A stretch of 15,696 nt of DNA from Ectocarpus siliculosus (GCA_000310025.1 FN648619.1:224489-240184), one strand, 5' to 3'; positions 7,492-15,696 are shown, counted from the first letter of the stretch. Notes: a model not told the origin generated them from the sequence alone. A program made the numbers and translations.

Positions 7492-7869
7492 TAGTACTTT
7501 GGCGAATACTTACATCCGAACCATGGCATCACCTTTCCAGTCATCAACTATATATCCTCCCTCTCACAACAAAACCGCTGAACTGATTGTTGCGCCCCTA
7601 ACTCTGACAAGAAAAAATACCCGCAACAAAACCCACAAACAATACACATCTAGAAAACAAAAACACACCCTATAGGCTTGCTGTGACAAAGGTTTTCGCG
7701 ATCGCACAACGGGTTTCAACAACCTCCGACAATACGAACGACCGCGGGAGGGCGGGAGGGAAATAGTGCCAACGTGTTGTAGCTCCGTCAACCCGCTTTC
7801 GTGTTTCACCCAGGCTTCCTTCGATACTCCGGCCTCATCACTACACCTCCCTACCCCGATTTCCCCGCC

Positions 7870-9409
7870 GCATCGCCTCGCCTCTCCCCGTCGTCCCCTC
7901 CCTGTACAACCCCGCCTCATACTTGTCAAAAACCGTTTATCTTTCATCTGTCAAGGAAGAAAATACGTGTCGTGGTCGTCCCCTACACACATGTCGATAA
8001 AGTACTCATACGCTATCTAAACATCACAGGCCTCCCGTCCGAAAAACAGTTCTTGCGCCATCTCGACAACAAACAGGAAGGTTACGTACGATCAGCTTTG
8101 AGTGAATCCCTCCGAGCGCACGTCCCAACACAAGGCACCCCCTCTGCTGCCTGAGCAGGGCGATTGTGCGCACCTATTTCTGAGCGAGGCTCAACGTGTC
8201 TGCGTTCACAGCCTCCGTCCCTGTGGCTTGTGCCGCCGTTGGAAAGACCGACATCGCGGCGGCAGGCGTCCGTGCTCTTGCCCACGTGACACGTATCCCA
8301 GCCGATCGGCCGACACTCTGCACCAGAATGTCAACACATGCACACAAGCACAAATGAGGAGAATCAATTAACGCCCCTGGTTGTTGATCGGGTACATGAG
8401 CAGCGGAGAGGCGCGTGGACAGAAAAGGCAACATGTCTACACCCTTGACCTGGGCTTGTGGTCAGGGCACAGCCAGAGAAGAGGAGAAACGAAATTCTCA
8501 CCGTGCTGGCTTCAACAACACCCACACACGCGTATGAGCCCCGCCAAAAGAAACAGCAGCGATGCTAAGGGTTTATCACACCAAGCGCAACCGGTACAGA
8601 ATGATCTAGCGGCGACGCTGCTTGAAGAACGCGTTCCTACATGGAGGGTGCACAACAAGCACCTCGTACGAACGGAGTCGCAATAGACAATGCCAAAGTC
8701 AACACATACCGCACTCGGCGTACAACTTGCATTTCGCGCATCGTGAAACGTGGTTGATGAGAAGCTGCAGTACAAGTTTACTAGTCTAGTTCTGGTAAAG
8801 CGTGTTGAGATACAGGTGCGGCGACAGTGGACGGGTGTTCCTACGAAACAACTCCAGGAGACCATAGCAAAAACTCAAGAGAGGAAAGCACGCAAGACGT
8901 GGGTGCGCGGGTGTACTTGCTGCATAGGAGAGACGAACAGCATCTCTACGAAAATACAAGGGGTCCCTCCGGAGTGGGCCAATGAGAGCACAGCAGCGTC
9001 ATCCGCCAAGGGGCGAGGAAAGACGAGCCAAAGCAGGCAGCAGGACCAGCCCACAGTCGGGTGCCAGCTGCAGGTTGTGATTTGTGAGGACTCTCAACAG
9101 CTCACACAGCTCATGTGGTTTTGACTCGAAGATCCCCGCGAACAAAAGACGAACTTTACCAAGCTAAGTAACTGTACAACGGATCACCCCAAGGCCATCC
9201 AGCCGAAAACACACCAAGGTGTTGGCTAAATCAAGACAGAGGCACAACCACACGAATATACATCCACACTCCGTCTTCTGTCGCTCCCCACCCACACAGA
9301 AGCAACCCGATACAAAAGATGGCCGCAAAGCTGTCTTGTTGAACCTGTTGCCTAAAGTGTAGCGAGGCAACAACTCATGTTGCGCGAGGATCAGGTGGTT
9401 GCAGGCCAT
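7870..9409. repeat. near-identical tract of the duplication (copy 2), no clear gene
   Basis: Partner of 2110-3650. In the plus-strand frame beginning near 8750, copy 2 reads CGA (near 9014) where copy 1 has TGA (3256-3258), so the frame extends to 9124 in copy 2. The frame begins with GTG, not ATG, and the inter-copy differences do not favour third codon positions, so I do not call a gene. Confidence 0.75.
7963..8154 (+). pseudogene. copy 2 counterpart of the 2203-2343 ORF
   Basis: Same frame as 2203-2343, with ATA in place of the ATG, continuing past the copy 1 stop to a TGA at 8152-8154 with a tail ending HVPTQGTPSAA. Upstream the frame remains open to about 7801, through low-complexity Pro/Ser-rich sequence without an ATG. 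If it is a true exon, its start must come by splicing. Function unknown, possibly spurious. Confidence 0.18.
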
Positions 9410-9435
9410 GTAAGGGCCGCTTTATCAATAACGTC

Positions 9436-9606
9436 AAATTACCAAATTTCCAACTTCTGACTTCCCAGATTTCCAAATGAACTCGTTCCAAATTGTTCGG
9501 TGTCATCAGTAGTTCCAATTCTTCCAAACTTCCAACTTTTCCCTCGGCCGCAAATCGAGGTTCAACGGTCTACGGCTTTGGAAGCAGGGAAATTTGGAAG
9601 CGAAAG
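9436..9606. repeat. TTCCAAA-rich cluster, copy 2
   Basis: Counterpart of the 3660-3850 cluster. CCAAATTTCC (9442-9451) and GGAAATTTGG (9588-9597) are both kept although surrounding bases differ. It lies downstream of the stop of the broken ankyrin gene. Confidence 0.5.
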
Positions 9607-9827
9607 AGCTGCTGCAAAAAACGGCCCTAAAACTAAACTGTATTTCGGTAACTTGGACGTGAATCTTTGGATGTAGCTATCAAACTACAATGTTGGTTGT
9701 GTGCGAGAGCAAACACATACTGTAAGAAGGCGAGGGCGCCGAAGAGAGGTGACCGCTCCACAATCGAGTAGGGGCGGGGAACGCTTGTGAAACGTCAAGG
9801 TGCCACTCTCACCTGTGATATCATCGT

Positions 9828-11272
9828 TCACAGGAACGCCACGATCTTCCGGAATAGTCCATCCTCCTTCAGCCGTATCAAGCTCCTCATCGCGCGTTGG
9901 AAATTATCCGCACTGTCCCGGTTGGCCCCCCGCCGCCCGCTACCAACCGCTGTAGCTGCTGCTGCCATAGTCTTCTTCGCACGGGGGCTAGTTGTAGTAT
10001 CGTCGACAACAGTCAGCCGCACCCTGTCGGGGTGAGCGCGACACATGACGAAGAAAGATCGTCGACTCCAAGCCCTCTGCGCCCTGTCCTTCGGGGCATT
10101 AACGAGAACGCTCCGGGTACGCTCGGCCTCGTTCACCGACGCACCCATGAGATCGCCAGCAGCAATCCTGGCTTCGAGAACATCTAGGGGAGTCTGGCCT
10201 TGACAATCCAATCTAGTCTCGTCGGCCCCGGCCTTCAACAGCGCGTCCACCGTCTCCCAGGAAGATTCGGTGGTGCAGTTTTGAGCAGCGACATGCAAAG
10301 GTGTGTTCCCCGAAGGAGTTTCTTGAGCATGAACATCGGCACCGTGCCTTGCAAGGGCCTCGATCACAGCTGCATTCCCGGCCTGCCGCGCAGCGAGATG
10401 GAGAGGAGTGGCCTCGGCGTCGGCTGCAATCTTTGCCTCCAGGTTGGCGCCGGCTCCTACCAGGAGGTCAATGGCGGATGCGTTCATGTTCCATCCCGCC
10501 CAATGCAACGCTGTGCATCCATCTGAAGATGACTCCGTTGCAATCGCGCCGCGCTGCAACACCTGGCGCGTGAGGTCCATGCCATCACTCCGGACGGAAC
10601 AATCTAGCGGGGAGTACCCATTCGACCCGTCCCGAACATTGACATCCGCACCGGCGGCCATTAGTGCAGTTGCTATTCCCCAGAGATCATTCTCCATTGC
10701 ATCCTGCAGTGGGGTTAGCCCGTCCACCCCCGTACTCTCTTTGTCAGCGCCGTATCGAAGTAGAGCTAGCAAGGCGGCCTCCGACGCACAACCAGCGGCG
10801 TGCAGCCTTCGGCATCTCGCTTCTCGAGGTTCGCTCCAGCGTTTACGAGGGCATCGATGGAATCCACCGCGTTGTGATTGGCGGCGTGGTGTAAGGCGGA
10901 AAACCCGGTCTCATCAGACGCCGAGTCAAGGACGTCCGACTGTCGCTCGACAATCGCCGAAATGACATCGGCATGCCCTCCAATCGCCGCCAAGTCAAGG
11001 GCCGAACGACCGCCCGCGTCGTGTCGCTGTCCGACATCGACCCGAGCATCCGATAGCAGGGCTACTGCCACACGAACATGGCCTTCCTTAGCTGCCAACA
11101 AGAGGGGCGTCATACCGTCGAAGTCAGTAACGATGTTGGGGTCGGCGCCATGCTTGAGCAAGAGCGATACGATGAGGTCGTGCCCTAATCTAGAGGTACG
11201 GTGGAGATACGTTCCGACGTCGACTTGAGCAGCAACCTCCTCGTTGTCCCTGCTATTACCATCTTTTGCCAT
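9828..11272 (-). pseudogene. ankyrin-repeat gene, copy 2, broken by a 13-bp frameshift deletion
   Basis: Paralogue of the 4071-5519 gene. The true start is probably ATG 11272 (MAKDGN), aligned with residue 3 of copy 1; the frame is open further upstream but only from a GTG. Between 10800 and 10801 copy 2 lacks 13 bp present in copy 1 at 5041-5053. Translation then shifts after CTPLVV and stops at TAG 10766-10768, giving about 168 residues with roughly the first four ankyrin units. The remaining units and the whole C-terminal tail stay open in the other frame (9828 to about 10800), with no other stop or frameshift. Differences in the tail include several synonymous changes, so the damage looks recent. 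Alternatives are an assembly error, a segregating allele, or expression as a short N-terminal ankyrin protein. One variable unit (about 10398-10450) differs strongly from copy 1. Confidence 0.85.
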
Positions 11273-11503
11273 GATGATGATGCTTCCGACGTGTCCCTGT
11301 TGCTGCTGCGTGTTGTGGGATGTCGACACTGCTTACCGCTTTTGCACTTGCGGGTAGAGAGATTGGAAGGTGTACTTGGGCGTGCTGATCCCGTGTTGCT
11401 GCAGCGGGCGGGTGCTTGTGCTGGGTGCGGCGAGAACACGAACACGTCATCAAGGGCACACGCAGGCTGACATCATACTCCCACCTCAATATATGCGGGT
11501 GCA

Positions 11504-11833
11504 ATGAAAATGTCCCCAGCGGGACCCCCCCCGGCCGCGCCCGGTTTCCTGTTTCTGGTTTGCGTTTGTGCAATGAATGATGAAGGCGTGAGTAGCGTCA
11601 GCCTACAGCAAGGCAAGGTGGTTGTCACGATGGATGGAGATAGCCTCGCCGACCCCCTGTTGCCGCAGGACGGGCGGGAGCAACAGCTGCAACAGGAAAT
11701 GAAGGCTGCGAGCAGGAAACTGGCAGCTCTAGGTCTCTCGATGGCGGGCATCGTCGCCGTCGATCTGTTGCTGTGCTCGTATTCCTGTTCGGGCGGGTTC
11801 AAGGCGCAGCCTCTAGGTGGGGCAAAAAAGTAG
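11504..11833 (+). CDS. possible small membrane protein or first exon (unknown)
   Basis: ATG 11504 opens a 109-codon frame ending AKK-TAG at 11831-11833; ATG 11573 (residue 24) is an alternative start. The first 24 residues have a short hydrophobic core (GFLFLVCVCA), a weak signal-peptide-like feature. Residues about 55-72 are polar and helix-prone (REQQLQQEMKAASRK), and 73-92 form a plausible membrane segment (LAALGLSMAGIVAVDLLLC). An AG|GTGGGG donor-like site at 11816/11817 would end the exon in phase 1 and join in frame to the acceptor at 12095/12096. A 181-codon minus-strand frame overlaps (11473-12018) but is Cys/Ser/Pro-rich and less convincing. No homologue is recognised. Confidence 0.33.
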   Translation: MKMSPAGPPPAAPGFLFLVCVCAMNDEGVSSVSLQQGKVVVTMDGDSLADPLLPQDGREQQLQQEMKAASRKLAALGLSMAGIVAVDLLLCSYSCSGGFKAQPLGGAKK

Positions 11834-11942
11834 GAGACTTGAGTCGCTATGAGGTGTGGGCAATTATGTGCGCGTTGCGCGTCGCTCGATGGATTCACCC
11901 AGCTCTGGCAGTTATGTACACATGCAACAGCATATGTAGACG

Positions 11943-11978
11943 TACGCACAAGTTGTACTATACGCACAAGTTGTACTA
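11943..11978 (+). repeat. 18-bp tandem duplication (2 units)
   Basis: TACGCACAAGTTGTACTA is present twice back to back, at 11943-11960 and 11961-11978. It lies inside the proposed intron 11817-12095. Confidence 0.9.
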
Positions 11979-12095
11979 TAATAGCAGACCACAAAGCCTT
12001 CGTGAAGTTCCGATTCAATCTTGCAGAAGCAGCACCCGTTTCCGTCCGATAATTACCTCCCTGCTATCATGAAACGCCCCAATAACACCCTACAG

Positions 12096-12409
12096 GCATG
12101 GGTTGCGGATCGTACCCTCTGGGGTCGTCCGGCCTGGACTTGCTGGTGGTGGGCGTGGTGCGGTGCGCCGTGGCGGTGGCCGGGTGCTTGGCCTTCTTTT
12201 TCGTCGTGCGACGAAGGTCTAGGATAGTAGACAGCAGCAGCGAGTCCGCCGCGCCGCCACCCTCCGCCTCTCCTGCTGAGCACCACGGAAAATACCTCTA
12301 CGGTGGCAATGGCGGCGGGGGAGGGGTTGGGGGCGACGGGGAAGCGGCGGGGCAGCGAGCGTCTAGTTCGTCTACTCGGCAGGTGCACAAGTGGTTGCTA
12401 CTGCTGTAG
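12096..12409 (+). CDS. possible second exon or small membrane protein with Gly-rich tail (unknown)
   Basis: A frame from ATG 12098 to TAG 12407-12409 (103 residues). It contains a hydrophobic stretch at about residues 13-37 (LDLLVVGVVRCAVAVAG then CLAFFFVV), directly followed by RRRSR. That pattern predicts a membrane segment with a cytoplasmic basic flank. A Ser/Pro-rich and a Gly-rich tail follow. The ATG is preceded by ACCCTACAG|GC at 12087-12097, a good acceptor, and joining to the 11816 donor preserves frame (279-bp intron, GT-AG), giving a protein of about 208 residues with two membrane segments. If its own ATG is used, the N-terminus MGCGS resembles an N-myristoylation and palmitoylation site. 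Both models are inference; no family is recognised. Confidence 0.35.
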
Positions 12410-13160
12410 AATTTCAAGCGTTATTGTTTATCCCGCGCACTTGGACGCCTTTTGCTGCGTCACACTTTGAGTTTTGAAATTTTTGTTTGTTGAAGAGTGA
12501 CATGATGCGTGCGAGATGGCACAATGCTCTCTATGATCAAACTACAGCAGTAGGGCTGGTGATGTCCCTTGGCTGCGAGCTTGTGTTTTTTTTTCAGTGT
12601 GTGAGAAACGCATCGCAGCAGTTGATCAGGATTTAAAATGTGCTGTGGCAATACTGCTTCTAGTCTTTGGTGTCATACATAGAGACATGTGATCATTCGC
12701 TACATGAAGGTACCGCCGTGCTAACAATAAAACTTTGGGAAACATAAAAACAAACATAGAAAGACTTACCGTGGTGGTTGCCGATAACGTCAACGCGAGG
12801 ATTGTGCTGTCCCGGCCGCGGGCGGATGGCATGTCCTTCGCTGGTTGTCGAAGTCATGAATGGGAGTGCGTTTGGTATGTGCACACTGCGCACCCGTCAC
12901 CTTTCATGCTTGTGTCGTCCCTCGCAAACGTCAACCTCCAACAAGCAATGCGTGGCACCCCCTCTACATGATAGACATGTTTAAGGCCTTGCGAACCTCC
13001 CTCGCAGGTTAGCGAGGTTGAGAGTTCTGCTACGTGAAACTTCCCCGCTTACTGCTGTGTCTAGCCACTGTATTGCTCTGAAGAACCGCGCGCACGCACA
13101 CTTTGTCCTTTTCGGAGCGTTCTCCGTTATTGGCCACACGGAGACTTAGGTCCCCTCATC
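12410..13160. other. gene-free stretch
   Basis: Only short frames with no convincing composition. There is a small hairpin CCTCGC-AGGTTA-GCGAGG near 13000-13020, an AATAAA at about 12724-12729 and a T-run at 12587-12594. AATAAA could serve as a polyadenylation signal for the plus-strand candidate ending at 12409, about 315 bp away, but that is conjecture. Confidence 0.45.
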
Positions 13161-13189
13161 GGTCAGCACGGTAACGCGGTCGATGCTGA
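13161..13189 (+). repeat. short dispersed motif, copy 2 of 3
   Basis: GGTCAGC followed by CGCGGTCGATGCTGA (13175-13189, identical to 6638-6652). Both copies are followed by an A/C-rich stretch containing ACACACAC. Confidence 0.6.
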
Positions 13190-13287
13190 ACCAACAACGA
13201 CACACACACGTGACGCCCCCCTCACGGGGTCCCAGATCATGCCCTTCACAAGCGCTTGCTGTTTTCAGTGTGGCGCTGAAACTGACG

Positions 13288-13327
13288 TTTTTTCACTTTG
13301 GTCAGCCGTTTAGAGCGATCGATGCTA
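13288..13327 (+). repeat. short dispersed motif, copy 3 of 3
   Basis: TTTTTTCACTTTGGTCAGCCG, then TTTAGAGCGATCGATGCT. The block order matches the 6610-6652 copy, and the copy at 13161 lies only about 130 bp upstream. Confidence 0.6.
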
Positions 13328-13380
13328 GTAGAAAGCACATCCGTGGGTGTGGCTGTGAAGGGGTTTGATCTCCCCACCAT

Positions 13381-13618
13381 ATGGACCCTTGTAAAAGCTG
13401 TCGCTGCTGTGGTTGTGTTTGTCAGGTGGGCGCCCCACTTGGAAGCACCACATCGTACAAGGTGTCTAGATGGGCGCAATGGTTAGAGTCTATCTGTGTG
13501 GCCGGTCCGATCCTTTCGATCCTTCTGGTGATAACGAAGTGCCTCGCACGACTGGTGGCGGGACCAGGATCAGGCTCCGGTTGCGGCTTGGAGACTGCAT
13601 GGTTTTGGTCATCCATCG
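13381..13618 (+). CDS. possible first coding exon of a Cys-rich membrane protein (unknown)
   Basis: ATG 13381 (context ACCATATGG) follows an in-frame TGA at 13366-13368. The frame runs 80 codons to a TAA at 13621-13623, but the sequence there is ATCGG|GTAAGC, a near-consensus 5' splice site, so the coding exon may end at 13618. The N-terminus is Cys-rich (CKSCRCCGCVC, residues 4-14). Residues about 37-57 (SICVAGPILSILLVITKCLA) are a plausible membrane segment, followed by a Gly/Ser-rich turn and a Trp-containing end. The cysteine cluster could be palmitoylated or bind metal, but no family motif is matched. The following exon was not identified. Confidence 0.3.
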
Positions 13619-13619
13619 G

Positions 13620-14740
13620 GTAAGCGACTTCCCAACAACGCCATCGTCGAAGTCACGTCGCATGTTTTTCTCTCTTCTGCACATTATACGCGAACCGATA
13701 CTTAAAACGACCTGGTGGCAGTAGTTCTGTGTCCCATGTACAGTTGTTTGTTCCACAAAACGCAGCAGCAGCAGCAGCAGCAGTGGCAAGCGCCCCTACA
13801 AACCAACCTAACGGCAGAGTTTGTAGAAGATATACATATGCATTGAATCAGAGAAGGACTGCCCGTTAGAGATAGTAGTACCAAATCCGACGCCGGTATG
13901 TTGAAGTCTTTGTGGGAGAAAACGGCGTTTTTCGGGGGGTCCCCTATGGAGACGGACCCACTCCGCAGCCGACACACCCCGTTGATCTCGTTGCTGCTGG
14001 AGGGTAAGAGGTATCGGTAGCATCAAGAGCTACACTGCCGTCAAAGCATTTCGAGAGAACGCGTGGTCTGCTAAACTTACTGAAACACCGAGATGTGCTT
14101 ATAAGAACCAATAAAGGCGGCGATGTTCGAAAAATTGGTGTTGGGGCACGAATGCTTGATCGAGACTAGCTCCTATCTAATCGTAGGCTATCATAACCGT
14201 TTCCCTTCTTGTTTCGTATCTAGCGCAGGGCTGCCGCCTGTAGCCTTGACTCCAATTTCCTTTGCAGCAAGCTTTCGAGCCGCACAAGAGCAGCAGCACT
14301 TAGTGCGGGCTCTGGCCCAGCCCTGGCGCAATGGCGCAGCTGCCTGCGTCCGTCGAGGTCTCGCGGCTTTGGTGCAATGACTTTTAAACCGATATCGCGA
14401 AAGCCCCCCCTTGTCTCTCGCCGACTGAACTGAGGTTTGCAACCGCCGTTCGCTCTCCCCTGCCCGGTCCTGCCGTTGCCTTTGCCGCGTTGGCGTGATC
14501 CTGTGGGCCGCAGCTGGAGTGCTGCCGCCTCGGGAGTGGAGTTTCTTCTGGCCACTCGTAAGTCTCTCAACGAGCGTTGAAGATTCGATCGCCCCTCTGT
14601 TAAGGACATGCATGTTTTTCGTGTCGACAGGTGTCCTTAGGATGGGTCCGTGAGGCCGATACTCTTCCTTGCGTTGTGCATTCTGCGGGGCACCATGCCT
14701 GTGAAACAAAGGCCTCCCTCTCCGAGGGCGGACTAGGGTG
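13620..14740. other. stretch without a supported gene; overlapping doubtful frames
   Basis: Contains a (CAG)7 tract (13763-13783) and several overlapping open frames. A 240-codon minus-strand ATG frame (14191-14913) is Arg/Ser/Ala-rich, includes translated GA-repeat sequence and resembles no family I know. On the plus strand an ATG at 14123 opens 85 codons. A strong acceptor-like tract (TCCAATTTCCTTTGCAG, ending about 14268) suggests plus-strand splicing instead. AATAAA at 14111-14116 could be a polyadenylation signal. Strand and coding state cannot be decided here. Confidence 0.35.
13763..13783 (+). repeat. (CAG)7 microsatellite
   Basis: Seven perfect CAG units. On the minus strand it falls within a small frame as a Leu/Cys run, but that frame is not supported otherwise. 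Confidence 0.9.
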
Positions 14741-14743
14741 ATA

Positions 14744-14779
14744 GAAAGAGAGGGAGGGAGAGAGAGAGAGAGAGAGAGA
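14744..14779 (+). repeat. GA-rich microsatellite
   Basis: A purine tract with GGGA variation that ends in a perfect (AG) run from 14761. It produces the artificial Glu/Arg (plus) and Leu/Ser (minus) runs in overlapping frames. Confidence 0.85.
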
Positions 14780-14880
14780 CATCGCCTCCTTGACAATCGG
14801 GGGTATCGGTCGTGTCGACCCACAGCAAAGGACCAACGCAGCCGAAGAGGAAGAACTCGTCGGTTATTTCCTCTCTCCAG

Positions 14881-15019
14881 AGCACCTTGGCAAGACACGC
14901 TCGTCGTTTTCATTGCTCAGCCTGTGCTTTCCTATGCGGGCTGCTCCCAGTACAGCCAGACCAGCTTCTTGACGGTGTACATCTTGACTAATCCCATGTA
15001 TTTTTCAGCTTGGTATTTC
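14881..15019 (+). CDS. candidate internal exon with hydrophobic segment (unknown)
   Basis: The left border is a strong acceptor (TTATTTCCTCTCTCCAG, ending 14880). The right border is a consensus donor (TTC|GTAAGTTT after 15019). The frame between encodes PWQDTLVVFIAQPVLSYAG, then a Tyr/Thr/Phe-rich stretch ending MYFSAWYF, and would run into a stop only after the donor. This would be about 46 codons of hydrophobic, possibly membrane-associated protein. The ends are well defined but the product is unknown. It does not join in phase directly to the 15519 exon, so at least one further exon or another acceptor would be required if both belong to one gene. Confidence 0.3.
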
Positions 15020-15440
15020 GTAAGTTTCTGAGTTCCCTCATACTTCACGGTACATACTTTGGTCGTTGGTGGTTTGCGCTATAAGGTCAACACACCCCAT
15101 AGATGAGGGAATATCTCTAAATGAATCGGTAGTTGGGTTTATGAAACTCAACTCTCTAATTGAACAAGTTGGGCCAACCGACAACGGAAGCTCCTCTGTT
15201 TGCCTTTAGGGGTACGAGAGAGAGAAGAGGAGGTGCTGCGTAGGGGCTAGGGCGGTGTTTCCACGCGTAGTCGCGAGCGAAGCCACCACCGCCCCCAGCA
15301 TCCGGGCATATGCTCTTGTGGCATCTTGCAACCGACCCAGCAGCAGCAATTCTTCTGCTAGCTTGCGACCGGCTCCGCAGCAGCAAAAACCCTCCCCTCC
15401 CGACCCCTCCCCTCCCCTCGCCTCACCTCCTCTCTCCCCT
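15020..15440. other. probable intron or intergenic sequence
   Basis: It begins with the GTAAGTTT donor. No protein-like frame is seen until the C-rich tract. A GTG-initiated frame from 15255 exists mostly because the following C/T-rich repeat lacks stops. CAG triplets (15340-15347, 15377-15385) and a long pyrimidine-rich run (about 15390-15440) lead into the CCCTA array. Confidence 0.35.
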
Positions 15441-15510
15441 CTACCCTACCCTACCCTACCCTACCCTACCCTACCCTACCCTACCCTACCCTACCCTACC
15501 CTACCCTACC
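15437..15510 (+). repeat. (CCCTA)14 pentanucleotide array
   Basis: Fourteen perfect 5-bp units (CTACC phase 15441-15510), preceded by CCCT. The minus strand reads (TAGGG)n, with G-triplets separated by two bases, a strong G-quadruplex pattern. It resembles but differs from the TTAGGG telomere unit by lacking one T. All three plus-strand frames translate to the same Tyr-Pro-Thr-Leu-Pro cycle, so the open frame across it is no evidence of coding. It immediately precedes an acceptor-like CAG. Confidence 0.97.
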
Positions 15511-15518
15511 GACAACAG

Positions 15519-15696
15519 GGTTCACGTCGACCTGCCGGCGCTACTGTCTCGTCCGCTGCTGCCGGAAACGGGGCGATTACGAGGCGATATTGGAGGCAGC
15601 CTCGGAGGAGGAGGGGGGGGGGAAGAGGGAAAAGCCAGCCTACTCGGCGTCGTTCTGGGACATTATCTCGCTCTGCGCGGAGGACTGGCGCCTGAT
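15519..15696 (+). CDS. candidate exon of a gene continuing past the window (unknown)
   Basis: After GACAACAG at 15511-15518 a frame opens that encodes GDYEAILEAASEEEGGG (from about 15572) and EKPAYSASFWDIISLCAEDWRL to the last complete codon. The acidic helix followed by a Trp-rich hydrophobic helix looks like genuine protein, and the frame has no stop to the window end. The first about 15 codons are Cys/Arg-rich and less convincing. A neighbouring frame is also protein-like there (VHVDLPALLSRPLLPE), so a one-base error near 15560-15572 or another exon start is possible. A 10-G run at 15613-15622 is a further place for sequencing indels. No family is recognised. Confidence 0.35.

Larger units (their letters stand above)
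7138..11395. repeat. segmental duplication, copy 2
   Basis: Partner of about 1690-5640, same orientation. Relative to copy 1 it has about 340 additional bases around 7290-7640, a short insertion near 7699-7712, a 3-bp insertion inside the ankyrin frame (near 10412) and a 13-bp deletion there (between 10800 and 10801). Similarity ends near 11390, upstream of the ankyrin gene. It holds a frameshifted ankyrin-repeat gene and the near-identical 7870-9409 tract. Because the spacer 5640-7137 is not repeated after copy 2, this is not a simple perfect tandem array. Confidence 0.92.

Noticed and set aside
8750-9124. 124-codon plus-strand ORF in copy 2
   Set aside because: It starts with GTG, copy 1 has a stop in it, and all five differences between copies are non-silent, so there is no sign of selection for a protein.
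11273-11329. N-terminal extension of the copy 2 ankyrin protein (Gln-rich)
   Set aside because: The upstream frame is open, but its first codon is GTG. The ATG at 11272 aligns with copy 1, and in copy 1 the equivalent Gln codons lie upstream of its ATG.
1690-11395. Large transposon or integrated virus as the cause of the duplication
   Set aside because: No transposase, integrase, reverse transcriptase, capsid or polymerase motifs, and no terminal repeats or target-site duplications were found at the borders.
11473-12018. 181-codon minus-strand ORF
   Set aside because: Cys/Ser/Pro-rich and overlapping the more protein-like plus-strand frame with a membrane segment. No motif supports it.
14191-14913. 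240-codon minus-strand ORF
   Set aside because: It begins with ATG, but its composition is Arg/Ser/Ala-rich, it includes translated GA microsatellite (Leu/Ser run), matches no known family and overlaps well-bordered plus-strand splice signals. Kept only as a doubtful frame.
15437-15510. Telomere repeat or chromosome end
   Set aside because: The unit is CCCTA, not CCCTAA. The array is only 14 units, internal, and followed by protein-like sequence.
15255-15510. Pro/Tyr-rich coding region through the CCCTA array
   Set aside because: A 5-bp repeat without stops reads the same pentapeptide in every plus frame, so openness is automatic. The frame also starts with GTG.
1-15696. CRISPR arrays, tRNA or rRNA genes
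   Set aside because: No regularly spaced direct repeats with unique spacers, no tRNA T-loop/acceptor combinations and no conserved rRNA segments were recognised on either strand.

Overview
The window looks like nuclear DNA of a eukaryote with moderate GC, long gene-poor stretches, intron-like splice signals and CAG/CTG, GA and C-rich simple repeats. The best clue to the organism is a 482-residue ankyrin-repeat protein. Its C-terminal tail (WSRRSFF, CRAHPDRVRL, ending GLFRKIVAFL) is a style I associate with the large ankyrin families of brown algae such as Ectocarpus. That assignment comes from memory, not from a search, and I hold it at about 70%. Nothing bacterial or viral, and no tRNA, rRNA or CRISPR array, was recognised.

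Layout: 1-406 opens with 34 G's and may hold the last exon of a gene cut by the window edge. 407-1690 is essentially gene-free apart from a divergent dispersed repeat (about 495-730). About 1690-5640 and 7138-11395 are two copies, in the same orientation, of a segmental duplication offset by about 5.76 kb. Each copy carries, on the minus strand, an ankyrin-repeat gene and about 2 kb of sequence downstream of it. The first gene (4071-5519) is intact. The second (9828-11272) is split into two frames by a 13-bp deletion. The spacer 5640-7137 has no convincing gene but is rich in palindromes and hairpins.

From 11.5 kb onward the plus strand carries several weakly supported short reading frames with splice-like borders. 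These are a possible two-exon membrane protein (11504-12409), a small Cys-rich membrane-segment exon (13381-13618), and candidate exons of a gene running off the right edge (14881-15019 and 15519-15696). A (CCCTA)14 array sits directly before the last acceptor-like site.

The main result is the unequal divergence of the duplication. By eye the block at 2110-3650 differs from its partner by only about 1%. The adjacent ankyrin coding sequence differs by about 6%, in patches separated by perfectly identical stretches. This fits gene conversion in mosaic tracts, possibly with diversifying selection on exposed ankyrin positions. Products other than ankyrin proteins cannot be named, and no pathway links the genes.
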